The notes beneath the pieces are model-generated. The model saw only the letters and a program-made list of their open reading frames with translations, made no database searches and was not told the origin of the DNA. A stretch of 64,000 bases of DNA from Pseudomonas corrugata (lineage in GTDB: Bacteria > Pseudomonadota > Gammaproteobacteria > Pseudomonadales > Pseudomonadaceae), in assembly GCF_001269905.1 (NCBI RefSeq), contig NZ_LHVK01000006.1, positions 248,001 to 312,000 of the forward strand, read 5' to 3'. Position numbers and translations under genes: made by a program. Within the stretch, counting starts at the first letter, position 1. Every line of letters starts with the position of its first letter. Positions 21,372 to 30,205 of this stretch are shown here, in pieces.

Positions 21372-22816
21372 TACAAGATCCTAGGTAGCGAGAAGCCAAG
21401 TTCGTGCACCAGCCCGTCCAGGGCACGCTTGAACCGTTCCATGTCCAGCGTGGAGGTTTGATAGTTACTGATGGCAACGCGGATATAAACCTCGCCTTTC
21501 CACTCCAGCACGCTGGGGTAAGCCAGGTTTCGCTGCTGACAAAGAACAACCAGACGAGCCACACTTTCGGCATTGGCAGTCACAGGCCGAAAAGCGACCA
21601 CCGGCATGATTTGCTGATCGGGTATCAAGCAATAAGCTGGATCGGCGCTCAGCAGCGCCCGCAAGTGCGCCGTTGCGCCGGTCATATTCCTCAGCAACTG
21701 CCGATAACCCTCCAGCCCCAGATGCTGCAGCAGGCACCACACGCCCAATGAACGAAATTGGCGAGTGCCATAGAGGTTCATCTTGAAAGTGTCGAGCTCA
21801 CCACGTTCCTCCCAGTAAGGTCCGCCGGCCCAGAAACTGCTACCCAGCATCTCGCCGTTACGCACCAGCAGGCACCCGACGCCGAAGGAGGCGAACATCC
21901 ACTTGCAAGGATCAAAGGTGATGGAATCCGCATCGTTCAATCCCTGCATGTGACGCCGGGCCTCGGGCAACGCCGCCAGCGCCAGCCCGGCGGCACCGTC
22001 AATGTGGAACCAGGCGTTGTAGCGGCGAGCCAGCTCGCCGATGCGCCGCAACGGATCAATCGCCCCGGTTGCAGTGGTACCCAGGACGCCGATCAGGCAC
22101 ATCGGCGTGTAGCCGAGCGCAACGTCATGGGCCAGTCGCTGCTCCAGTTGCTCCGGGAGCAAGGCGCCCTGCTCATCGGTGTCGATTTCCACCAGCGCAT
22201 CCGCGGCAAAACCCAGCACGTCCAGGGCCTTGGCAATGGAGAAGTGCCCCTCTCTGGACATGTAGATCCGTGCCCCCGGGCCGTCGGCCCGATGCGTCTG
22301 CGGATGCTGGCGGTGCATCTGCTCGCGGGCCAACTTGAGCCCGATCAGATTGGCCAACGTACCACCCCCGGTGAATACCCCGCCGGGCAGACGCCCGACA
22401 ACCGGGTCGAGGCCAAACAGCGAACGCAGGGCGTGCAGCACCTCGACCTCGACCATGGTCGCCGATGGCCCTGCACGCCAGGCCCCGGGGGTCTGATTCA
22501 GCGCACTGCCGAGGAAGTCCCCCAGCACCGCAGCAGGGTGAGGTCGCGGCGAAATATAACCGAAGTACAACGGGTGGCTGACGTTGCAGAGACCCTGCTG
22601 CATCAGCTCCACGGCCTGCGCCAGGGTATCGTCCAGCGACTGACCGTGTTCGGGCATCGCGGTTGGATCTTGGATTCGGGCGGCAACCGAATCGCTTGCG
22701 GACCATAGGGGGAACTGCTCGGGCGCATCCTGGACGCTGGCAAACAACTCCAACACCCGCTTGCCCGCGGCGAGAATGTGCGAGTTGACGCCCAACTCCA
22801 GCGGCTCAGCAGTCAT
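21371..22816 (-). CDS. PLP-dependent group II amino-acid decarboxylase
   Basis: A 481-residue fold-type I PLP enzyme of the aromatic amino acid / glutamate decarboxylase group. The cofactor Lys is in ITFDPCKWMF, where most relatives have DPHKW, so the residue before Lys is Cys rather than His. GGGTLANLIGLKLAR and WFHIDGAAGLA are further family blocks. AGGAGGT lies 6 nt before the ATG, inside the end of the ATP-grasp gene (11-nt overlap). It probably supplies an amine building block, or acts on a ligated amino acid; the substrate cannot be read from sequence. Confidence 0.8.
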   Translation of the reverse strand: MTAEPLELGVNSHILAAGKRVLELFASVQDAPEQFPLWSASDSVAARIQDPTAMPEHGQSLDDTLAQAVELMQQGLCNVSHPLYFGYISPRPHPAAVLGDFLGSALNQTPGAWRAGPSATMVEVEVLHALRSLFGLDPVVGRLPGGVFTGGGTLANLIGLKLAREQMHRQHPQTHRADGPGARIYMSREGHFSIAKALDVLGFAADALVEIDTDEQGALLPEQLEQRLAHDVALGYTPMCLIGVLGTTATGAIDPLRRIGELARRYNAWFHIDGAAGLALAALPEARRHMQGLNDADSITFDPCKWMFASFGVGCLLVRNGEMLGSSFWAGGPYWEERGELDTFKMNLYGTRQFRSLGVWCLLQHLGLEGYRQLLRNMTGATAHLRALLSADPAYCLIPDQQIMPVVAFRPVTANAESVARLVVLCQQRNLAYPSVLEWKGEVYIRVAISNYQTSTLDMERFKRALDGLVHELGFSLPRIL

Positions 22817-24089
22817 GAGCTACCTCCTGCGCCACAACCTGCAACCGAACCTGCTGCTGAATACCTTGGTGAATCTCCAGCAGTGCCTCACGACTCTCTC
22901 CCGCCAGAAGGTAATAACAGTAGTGGGGCTGAGCAGAGTCCGGCATGGCCTGCACCCAATCACCGGGACGGGCGAGTACCACCAACTCACGCAACTCCGC
23001 CAGTTGCTCAAAGATCTGCATGCCTTCGACAGCGAGCAACGTCCCGCTGGCTTCGATCACTACACCGCCAAACAACACCGCACCATACTCCCCCGCCGCT
23101 GCGGGCAATGGCATCTGTTCCAGAAGCAGGCGAACCTGAGCGGCATACACGTCGACTCCGCTCAACAGCTCAATGGTCTGCGCGGTGAAGCCGCCCCCAG
23201 GGCGCAACCCCGCTTCAAGTACCCGGGGCACGCCATGCTGATAGCGGATTTCGACGTGGGCGGCACCCTGGGTCAGGCCTAGCGCCCGCGCAGCGCGCAC
23301 CGCAAGCTGACCAATCGAATGCTCCTGCTCGGCTCCCAGCGACGTGGGCCAGACAGAGGCCGATTCAGCAAAGTAAGGTCCTTGCCCGCCTTCTTTCTCC
23401 AACACCGCCAGAACCTGATCCGTACCGTCGGGCCGCAACAACAGATCGACGCTGACTTCCCGTCCTTCACAAAAGCTCTGGGCAATCAACTGGAGACTGC
23501 TATGACCGTAGGCAAAGCGATTACGGTCCTTGAGGGGATCTACATCAGTCGTCTGCTTGATCAGCTCATGCAGTGTCGCAAGGGCTTGCCGATACTGATG
23601 TTCGTCACCGACTGCAATCACGCCCTGGCTGTTCATCGAGTCGCTGAGCTTGACTACCACCCGTGACCCAAGCCGCTGGCAGACCTGCTCCCAAGGGGTT
23701 TCCAGGGTCAACGGCAGCGTCGCCGGCACCGGTACGCCCTGCGTTTCCCACAACAACGCGGCCAGGTACTTATTGCGACTGCAGACAGCCGTGGCTACCG
23801 ACATGCCCGGCAGGCCCAGATACTCGGATAACTGGGCGGTCGCCACTACCGTGCCCTCATTGACAGGCAACAGGGCACTGAAAGGATGCGCCGCGTGGTA
23901 CTCGGCCGCGGCACTGAACAGAGCATCCGTCGGCCACAACGGCACCTGCAGTACAGCCTCGACCGCCGGGTGTTCAGCCAGAGCCCGTCCGTTGCCGATC
24001 AACACTACCCGATAACCCGCGGCGCCCAGACAATCCAGCAATCTCCGGCTGGGATAGGCATGAATAACGCCAATACGATGTGCTGACAT
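22806..24089 (-). CDS. ATP-grasp ligase
   Basis: A 427-residue ATP-grasp enzyme. The N-terminal pre-ATP-grasp domain (1 to about 100) is followed by the lid NKYLAALLWETQGVPVP, the ATP-binding VVVKLSDSMNSQGV, EGREVSVDLL, and the metal-binding segment VLEAGLRPGGGF. The usual E-x-N-x-R metal motif here reads E-A-G-L-R, with Gly replacing Asn. Such enzymes join a carboxylate, through an acyl phosphate, to an amine. Its place between the decarboxylase and radical SAM genes suggests amide formation in the pathway. Gap to the radical SAM stop is 12 nt. Confidence 0.8.
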   Translation of the reverse strand: MSAHRIGVIHAYPSRRLLDCLGAAGYRVVLIGNGRALAEHPAVEAVLQVPLWPTDALFSAAAEYHAAHPFSALLPVNEGTVVATAQLSEYLGLPGMSVATAVCSRNKYLAALLWETQGVPVPATLPLTLETPWEQVCQRLGSRVVVKLSDSMNSQGVIAVGDEHQYRQALATLHELIKQTTDVDPLKDRNRFAYGHSSLQLIAQSFCEGREVSVDLLLRPDGTDQVLAVLEKEGGQGPYFAESASVWPTSLGAEQEHSIGQLAVRAARALGLTQGAAHVEIRYQHGVPRVLEAGLRPGGGFTAQTIELLSGVDVYAAQVRLLLEQMPLPAAAGEYGAVLFGGVVIEASGTLLAVEGMQIFEQLAELRELVVLARPGDWVQAMPDSAQPHYCYYLLAGESREALLEIHQGIQQQVRLQVVAQEVAHDC

Positions 24090-24101
24090 GATATCCCTTC
24101 C

Positions 24102-25430
24102 TTAGAATGAGCCGGTCCGTGCACCCGGTTTGTGCTCCAGTACCGTCAGCACCTGCCCGCCAACCTGCCGCTGGGTGGCTTCGAACAAGTCGGTGGTCAT
24201 GTTGTTGGTCCATAGACGACCACGCTGGGACACCTCGAACGCATCCGCAGTCTCCGAGAGCAGGCCATGTTCGATCCAATTGGCAATGAGCTCGGGGTTG
24301 ACCGTGGCCAACGCACGCTCGTTGGCCTTGTCCAGGCGCAGGAACTTGGGAAACATCACCGCACCACGGTTTTCTGGACGATCCAGCGCTACCGAGCTTT
24401 TCTCGATGCTCGGCAGCCCCTGCTCGATGGCGTCCATATACTTGTTGACGTTGCTGTGCTTCATGTAGCTGAAGCCGTCCACATAACCCCGGGCCGATGA
24501 GCCTACGGCCAGCGTCTCGGCACGATGTTCACCATTGCCGCCGCCCCAGAGCAGGCGGAAGTACTCACAGACCTTTGCCTTACGGGTATAAATCTGGTCG
24601 GCGACATTGGCATAGCCAGCCTCGGCCAAGCGGTGGCGCAACTGCTCGAACAGCGCGAGCATGATTTTCTCCGAAGGCTTGGCTGGAATGCTGCCCTCTT
24701 CCATCTGGCGCTTGAACTTCGGCGGGAACGCGAAGTAGTGCAGATTGTAGTAATCGATGCTGTCAAAACCGTCGTCGATCAGTCGTGTCAGGTCACGATC
24801 CAGAGAAGCCAAGGTCTGCCCCGGCAGGTTGTACATCATGTCGACATTGATTTCATCGAAGCCGAATCGCCGTCCTTGCTCACGGACATTGGCTACATCG
24901 TCCAGAGTGGCGGCGATGTTGAAGTGCTTGCGCAACTCCGGATCGTAAGTCTGCAAGCCGAAGCTGATGCGCTGTACGCCTTCGTTCTTGAGAATCTCAA
25001 GCCGGTAGGGATCGCCCAGGGTCTTGGGCTCGCCTTCAAAGGAAATCTCGGCGTCGGCGTCGAGGCTGAAGCTCTCTCTGATAGCGTTGAAAATCCGCTG
25101 CAGTTGCTCGGGCGACAGCACAGAAGGCGAACCGCCACCGAAATACACGGCCCGCAGTTTGCTGGAGCGGCCGCGCGCGCTGGCCGCCTCAGCGCGGATG
25201 TCCTGGCACAGGGCGTTGGTGTAGCGCTCATAGACGGTAGTGTCCTTGTCGACTCGCACATGAAACGGACAGAACCGGCACATGTCCTGGCAGTACGGAA
25301 TATGCACATAGAGCAGGGTTTCCACCCCAGCGGCCACCGGACTCTCGAAGACCTGGGGCAGACGCTGATGCACAGCGTCCCCCAGTAGCGGATAGAAGTA
25401 ATAGGTCAGCGGATAATAGGCCTCGTACAT
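24102..25430 (-). CDS. HemN-like radical SAM enzyme
   Basis: A 442-residue radical SAM protein of the HemN/HemW class. The [4Fe-4S] motif is C-x3-C-x2-C in IPYCQDMCRFCPF, followed by the GGGSPS SAM-binding motif, SFEGEPKTL and the C-terminal HemN domain. True hemN/hemW genes lie elsewhere in Pseudomonas, and the context is biosynthetic. HemN-like enzymes in natural-product clusters catalyse radical methylation or cyclopropanation, for instance in CC-1065 and jawsamycin synthesis. The reaction here is unknown. It is spaced 11-12 nt from both neighbours. Confidence 0.85.
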   Translation of the reverse strand: MYEAYYPLTYYFYPLLGDAVHQRLPQVFESPVAAGVETLLYVHIPYCQDMCRFCPFHVRVDKDTTVYERYTNALCQDIRAEAASARGRSSKLRAVYFGGGSPSVLSPEQLQRIFNAIRESFSLDADAEISFEGEPKTLGDPYRLEILKNEGVQRISFGLQTYDPELRKHFNIAATLDDVANVREQGRRFGFDEINVDMMYNLPGQTLASLDRDLTRLIDDGFDSIDYYNLHYFAFPPKFKRQMEEGSIPAKPSEKIMLALFEQLRHRLAEAGYANVADQIYTRKAKVCEYFRLLWGGGNGEHRAETLAVGSSARGYVDGFSYMKHSNVNKYMDAIEQGLPSIEKSSVALDRPENRGAVMFPKFLRLDKANERALATVNPELIANWIEHGLLSETADAFEVSQRGRLWTNNMTTDLFEATQRQVGGQVLTVLEHKPGARTGSF

Positions 25431-25441
25431 GGAGTTTCCCC

Positions 25442-26260
25442 TTATCCCGCCAACACTTGATCAGCGTTTCCACTAAGCACGGCTTGCAACAGTTCGCGAT
25501 CGAAGCCGGCATCGAGAATCTTCTGGCACACCGCCGAGTAGCTGCCGCATACCGGCAGATCGGAACCAAACAGCACTTTGCTATGCACCGCCGGACGCTC
25601 GTGCAGCCAGTCCACCAGTACCTCGGCCGGAACCAGAGCGGTGTCCAGATACACTCCCGGATAACGAACGGCCATTTCCAGCGCCTCGTCGTACCAGGTG
25701 GGCTTGCCGCCATGCGCAAAGATCACCTTGAGTCGCGGGAAAGTTTCCACCAGGCGACGAAAATCCCCCGGCCGGATGAACTTCTGCTCGGTGTCGCGCT
25801 GCGCAGTAAGGCCGGTGTGGAACATGATGGGCTGGCCGACCTCGGCACACATTTCATAAACCGCCATCATCGAGTCGAGGTACGGATCAAACCCATGGTC
25901 GGCGGGGTAAAACTTGTAGCCCTTGATCCCGCGCTCGAAATCCTTGTGCCATTCCTGGAGTGGATCAGCGTGGTGCAACGGATTGATATTGCCGAACGGC
26001 ACAAAGAATGGATCGTTGCCACAGAAGTCCAGAATCAACTGGCTATCGATGGAAAAATTGGTTCCCGGCCCGCACTCTGCGAGGATCACCGCACGCACCG
26101 CACCGCGCTCTTGAAGATAAGCCTTCAACGCCGACGGATTGGAAAATATTTCACGAACATCGACCCCTTCCTCAAAAGGAAACTTGGTCAACAGGCCCTG
26201 AATATCGTCACGCAGCAGCGAGAACTTTCCGGCGTGAACATGGAAGTCTACGAAGTTCAT
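25442..26260 (-). CDS. Amidohydrolase-2 family metal-dependent hydrolase or decarboxylase
   Basis: A 272-residue TIM-barrel protein of PF04909. The metal-binding HxH is in VDFHVHAG near the N-terminus, a further His is in KVIFAHGG, and the catalytic Asp is in VLFGSDLPVCG. The family includes ACMSD and resorcylate decarboxylases as well as hydrolases, so the reaction could be C-C or C-N bond cleavage. Co-transcribed in the biosynthetic operon with 11-12-nt gaps. Confidence 0.75.
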   Translation of the reverse strand: MNFVDFHVHAGKFSLLRDDIQGLLTKFPFEEGVDVREIFSNPSALKAYLQERGAVRAVILAECGPGTNFSIDSQLILDFCGNDPFFVPFGNINPLHHADPLQEWHKDFERGIKGYKFYPADHGFDPYLDSMMAVYEMCAEVGQPIMFHTGLTAQRDTEQKFIRPGDFRRLVETFPRLKVIFAHGGKPTWYDEALEMAVRYPGVYLDTALVPAEVLVDWLHERPAVHSKVLFGSDLPVCGSYSAVCQKILDAGFDRELLQAVLSGNADQVLAG

Positions 26261-26272
26261 TATTAATTCCCT

Positions 26273-27874
26273 TTAAAATGTCGAAATCACGTTCCACAGT
26301 TTCTGAGCGTCCACAGCTGGACTACGGTGCTCTACCGGCAATTGCTTCGACAGGAACTCCAACAGCGGCTCGATGTGTTCTGCCTCACGCCACTCAGCGG
26401 CCAGGTCTTCAATAGTGTGATGCTCTGCCAACAACTTTCCATCGCGGTAGTGCCGGACAATCGGGTGCAGGAAGTTCGAATCTTCAGCGCGCTTGATATT
26501 CTCCCTGGCAATGCGCGAAACATTGAACGGATTGTCAAACTTGCGCTGGCCAAACTCCAGGGTCAGGGTCATATACTCATCAGCGGCAAAGCGTTGCGCG
26601 ATGTAGTCCTGGGGCAGTTCCAAGTGCCAGCTCAAGCGTTGTTGCTGCCGATCAATCAGCATCACATCCTGCAGGAAACCCGGCTGCTGCCAGAGTGCCG
26701 AAGACTGGTTGACCCGTTCGATTATGCGCTCGCATGTCGGCGCCACCTGCAACTCATGGGTCACCTGCGGTAAGGCGATACCATCGTAGCGCTCCAACAG
26801 CAGTTGGCACAGGGTGCGCACGTTGTAACGGAAGCCGTGGATGAACCCCGACATGTACTTCTTGTAGTCAAGGTACTGCATCAGGGTGCCGGCAAAATAA
26901 AGATCGGGAATATTCTGTGACTGCCAATCCGCCCGCTGCGCGGGTAGACGGCCCCGGGAGCACAACTCAGGGCGGCAAGACTCGTCAAACATCGAATCGT
27001 CGAAGCGAAATCCGGTACAGGCAATCACGCGATCGTATTCGATGACTTCCTGTTCGCCCTCGGCGTGCTGGTAACCGAAGTAGGCCTTGAACTTGTCGCC
27101 GTCGCGCTCGATGCGATGCAGTTCTACATCGAGGATCGCGTTCTGTGATTTAAGCTGGTACGTATCGAGCAGGTTGTTGTTGACCGCGCGCAAATGCCCC
27201 ACGTAATGGGTCGACCAGGCCATGCGCAATGGATTCGGGCTCGCCACGTGGATCATCGCTGCATGCTCCATCAGTGCATCGGCAGTCTCGAAGCCAGAGT
27301 TACCCTTGCCCAGGATCAGCACTTTCTTGTTGGTCAACGGCACCGGGTCGATGTCCATATCAACATAGTGCTCAGCGTGTTCGATCCCCTCGATGTCCGG
27401 CAGCCAAGGCAGATGCACGCCTGTCGCGACAATCAGCACACGGGCCCGCAGTTCCTCGCCCGTGGACAAGGTGACGATGAAGTCCTGATCGCGACGCACG
27501 TTCACCACAGCGCTATCGGTACGCACGTTAAGCTGATGTTCCTTGGCAAAACCATCCAGATAACGCGGCATGTCATCGGCATCGGGAAAATAACGTTGGC
27601 TGTAGTCGGTGAACCGAGCCGCAGTGCTTTCGCTGCTTAACAGCGAGTTCCAGTCCCAACGCAAGTTAATTTCAGGATCGGAATAACCGGTATGGACTTT
27701 ATTGATTGAGATCAACTTCCTGTGTCGTGGAAATCGTTCAAATGAAGTGCCGGCGCGACGTCCGCTCTCTACAATCAAATAATCACGCCCTTGTTGCTGC
27801 AAGCAATGACCGGCCTGCAGCCCTCCCGGACCAGCGCCAATAACCAGGTATCCATACGTCTTCTTAGCGGACAT
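26273..27874 (-). CDS. FOXRED2-like FAD-dependent oxidoreductase/monooxygenase
   Basis: A 533-residue flavoprotein with two nucleotide-binding motifs: GAGPGGLQAG near residue 12 for FAD, and GKGNSGFETA around residue 190 for NAD(P)H. The segment FERFPRHRKLISINKVHTG and the following WDWNSLLS closely resemble FOXRED2-like proteins, a branch related to flavin monooxygenases. A hydroxylation or N-oxidation step is plausible but not shown. AAGGAG precedes the ATG. A 150-bp gap separates it from the methyltransferase gene upstream, the largest gap in this operon. Confidence 0.8.
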   Translation of the reverse strand: MSAKKTYGYLVIGAGPGGLQAGHCLQQQGRDYLIVESGRRAGTSFERFPRHRKLISINKVHTGYSDPEINLRWDWNSLLSSESTAARFTDYSQRYFPDADDMPRYLDGFAKEHQLNVRTDSAVVNVRRDQDFIVTLSTGEELRARVLIVATGVHLPWLPDIEGIEHAEHYVDMDIDPVPLTNKKVLILGKGNSGFETADALMEHAAMIHVASPNPLRMAWSTHYVGHLRAVNNNLLDTYQLKSQNAILDVELHRIERDGDKFKAYFGYQHAEGEQEVIEYDRVIACTGFRFDDSMFDESCRPELCSRGRLPAQRADWQSQNIPDLYFAGTLMQYLDYKKYMSGFIHGFRYNVRTLCQLLLERYDGIALPQVTHELQVAPTCERIIERVNQSSALWQQPGFLQDVMLIDRQQQRLSWHLELPQDYIAQRFAADEYMTLTLEFGQRKFDNPFNVSRIARENIKRAEDSNFLHPIVRHYRDGKLLAEHHTIEDLAAEWREAEHIEPLLEFLSKQLPVEHRSPAVDAQKLWNVISTF

Positions 27875-28024
27875 TTAAACTCTCCTTATGTTTCACTTAG
27901 TGCCAGGAACAGCGCGCACGTAGACGTCCACGCTATTACGATGCGGGATAAATTAGTTTCTCAGATCAACAACAAAACTGGCCTGACGGCCACGGACTTA
28001 CATCAAAGCTGAACCGGCTTGGAA

Positions 28025-29053
28025 TTATAGATAACCAATGACCGCATGTTTCTCGCCGCTGGACCTGATCACTTGGGTGCGAGTAAAACCGGCCTCATGT
28101 AATAGCGCTTGAAACTGGGTCTCCGTGCGGTGTTGCCCACCGGTCTCCAAGAGCATCGCCAGGTCCTGCATCACTGCCGCAAACGGCTCGGCGCCTGATG
28201 CTTCCAACAAGCGATCGAGCACCAGCACTCGTCCTCCGGGATTCAACGCTTGGCGAACCCGGCGCAATAGCTGTAGAGATTGCTCGTCGTTCCAGTCAGA
28301 GAGAATGAACCCCAAGGAGTAGGCATCCGCGTGGGGCAACTCACCGGACCAGAAGTCACCCGGCACAAAGCTGACCCTGGAAGCCAACCCCACCTCACTG
28401 ATCCGCGCCAGGCAATGGGGCTCCACAGCAGGCAGGTCGAATACCACTGCGCTGAGCTCGGCATGCCGTTGCGCGGCAGCGATGGCGAAGGTACCGATGC
28501 CGCCCCCCAAGTCGACCAGGCTCGATACGTCGTCCACCACCCTCAGCTTCACCAACTCTGCTGACGGCTCGCGGCTGAGGTTCCACATTGCATCATGGAA
28601 TGCAGCGCCACGGTCCTCGGCCAACAGATAGTCGAAGGGGGCCGACGCGTCTTGCGCCAGTTTCGCCCATTGCGCCTGGCCGCTGCCCACGGCATCGCCT
28701 AGGTGGCGAAACAGCGGCAGAGTGTTGCTGTCAAAGTGTTCGAGCAAAGGTCCCAGGTACTGTGCCGACTGAGGATCCAACGCGCCGTGGGCGGATGCCG
28801 ACAGTCGATAGCCGCCTGCCTGCTCCTCGACCAGCCCCCAGGCAACCGCGCCGCGTAAAAACCGCTCCAGTGTGGCGCCGTCCAGTCCCAGTGAGTCTGC
28901 CAGAGCGTCTGCCCCCGGCCCCGCATCAGCGCTGGCAAGCGCCCGGAAAATCCCCAGTCGATGCCCCTGCAGCAGAATTGCGCTGCCCATGAAGCCATAG
29001 AGCGCCAGGCTTACGGGATCGAGGACCTTCTCGCCCCTTGGTGGTACTACCAT
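28025..29053 (-). CDS. SAM-dependent O-methyltransferase (acetylserotonin OMT-like)
   Basis: A 342-residue methyltransferase with an N-terminal winged-helix dimerisation domain (to about residue 95) and a C-terminal Rossmann domain. Motif I is VDLGGGIGTFAIA; the region FILSDWNDEQ and the GGRVLVLDRLLE strand are typical of PF00891. An in-frame TTG at 29071 extends the frame, but GGGAGG lies inside that extension 5 nt before the ATG at 29053, so the ATG is the start. Probably modifies a hydroxyl of the cluster product or an intermediate. Confidence 0.85.
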   Translation of the reverse strand: MVVPPRGEKVLDPVSLALYGFMGSAILLQGHRLGIFRALASADAGPGADALADSLGLDGATLERFLRGAVAWGLVEEQAGGYRLSASAHGALDPQSAQYLGPLLEHFDSNTLPLFRHLGDAVGSGQAQWAKLAQDASAPFDYLLAEDRGAAFHDAMWNLSREPSAELVKLRVVDDVSSLVDLGGGIGTFAIAAAQRHAELSAVVFDLPAVEPHCLARISEVGLASRVSFVPGDFWSGELPHADAYSLGFILSDWNDEQSLQLLRRVRQALNPGGRVLVLDRLLEASGAEPFAAVMQDLAMLLETGGQHRTETQFQALLHEAGFTRTQVIRSSGEKHAVIGYL

Positions 29054-29083
29054 ATCAACCTCCCTGTCCAATTGATGGAGTGA

Positions 29084-30190
29084 TTAAACGCCCAGCTCGA
29101 AGGAGCCTTGGGCCACGACTTGCCCATTAATGATCAGATGCACCTCATGTGCGCCGGGGTAGTAACTTCTCAGCGAACTGCTTTCGATACTGTGATCGCG
29201 CTGCAGCTTCACCGTCCCCTTGACCAACTTCTGGCGCTTGCTCCACTTGAATACACGACGGTTGATCTGGCCTCGGGCGCCCGGCGCGAGAATGGCGTAG
29301 TCGATCATCAGCCCATGCTCGCAGGTGCTGTCGATCTGGATATCGCAGTCCAGAGAAATACGCTCTCCAGATTTGATCTGCGAAGGCCCGACCTGGAAGT
29401 GCTTGATCTGCACCGGCGCGGCCATGGAATACCCAAGCAGCTCCAGCGCCCGGCTGTCACCGCGACGCGCCAAGGTTCGCAGCGAATGGCGGATGATCCA
29501 ATCGGTGTGCGGCCCACGCGCCTCGACCTGCCAACGCTCCAGCACATCGAGCACAGCGCCGGGATGATCCTTGCTGATGTCATTGAGGTTGTTTGCCACT
29601 GAGCGACGTACGTACTCGCTGCGATCGCTGCGCAGAAGCTCCAATAAAGCCAGGACCGGCGCCGGGTCAACCAACAGGCTCGGCACCCGCGTGGCCCACG
29701 GCAGGCGCGGACGCGTGCCCTCGGAAACCAGCCTGCGCACATCGTTGCTGTCATCGCTGGCCCAGCCGGCCAGCACCTGCAATGTAGGCTCCGGATAGGC
29801 ATCCAGATAAGGCCGGATGGCGAACTCGCCAGTGAAGTGCTGAGTCACCTTCCTGATCGCTTGCATGGCGGCATCAAAGTGCTCTAGACCGCGGGTTTCG
29901 AAAATATCCGCGATCACCCACACAGGGAACCCGGTCATGCGACCAAAGCGGGTCCCGGGGATCGGATCAAGCATCCTGACCAACACCTGGGCCGCCGACA
30001 CAAACTCCAGACCCAACCCCTCCCAGAGGGCGTTAGCCATGGCCTTCACTCGTGCCTTCATCTCCAGCGGCCCCAGGTCCGCCGGCAACGAGGCGCTATA
30101 ACGCTGCTGATCGAAGCCCTCTAGCAGCGCGGCAGCGCGACCGCCCAACTCGACGCCAAGCGGATGATCGAAGTAATCCTTGAAGTCCAT
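29084..30190 (-). CDS. AlkC/AlkD-type DNA alkylation repair protein with C-terminal beta domain
   Basis: A 368-residue protein. Residues 1 to about 235 form HEAT-like helices of the DNA-alkylation repair glycosylase family; the block VRRLVSEGTRPRLPWA is characteristic of AlkC-type members. Residues from about 255 to the end look like an Ig-like beta domain (VQIKHFQVGPSQIKSGERISL onward in two linked stretches), as seen in some AlkC proteins. These enzymes excise bulky or small N-alkyl purines without base flipping. Placed 15 nt from the LolA-like gene and 30 nt from the methyltransferase gene, it looks like self-resistance to a DNA-alkylating product. Confidence 0.8.
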   Translation of the reverse strand: MDFKDYFDHPLGVELGGRAAALLEGFDQQRYSASLPADLGPLEMKARVKAMANALWEGLGLEFVSAAQVLVRMLDPIPGTRFGRMTGFPVWVIADIFETRGLEHFDAAMQAIRKVTQHFTGEFAIRPYLDAYPEPTLQVLAGWASDDSNDVRRLVSEGTRPRLPWATRVPSLLVDPAPVLALLELLRSDRSEYVRRSVANNLNDISKDHPGAVLDVLERWQVEARGPHTDWIIRHSLRTLARRGDSRALELLGYSMAAPVQIKHFQVGPSQIKSGERISLDCDIQIDSTCEHGLMIDYAILAPGARGQINRRVFKWSKRQKLVKGTVKLQRDHSIESSSLRSYYPGAHEVHLIINGQVVAQGSFELGV

Positions 30191-30205
30191 GACATATCCC
30201 TTGAA

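Noticed and set aside
24102..25430. Housekeeping coproporphyrinogen dehydrogenase hemN
   Set aside because: Position inside a tight operon with biosynthetic and export genes argues for a specialised homologue; haem genes in this window are elsewhere.
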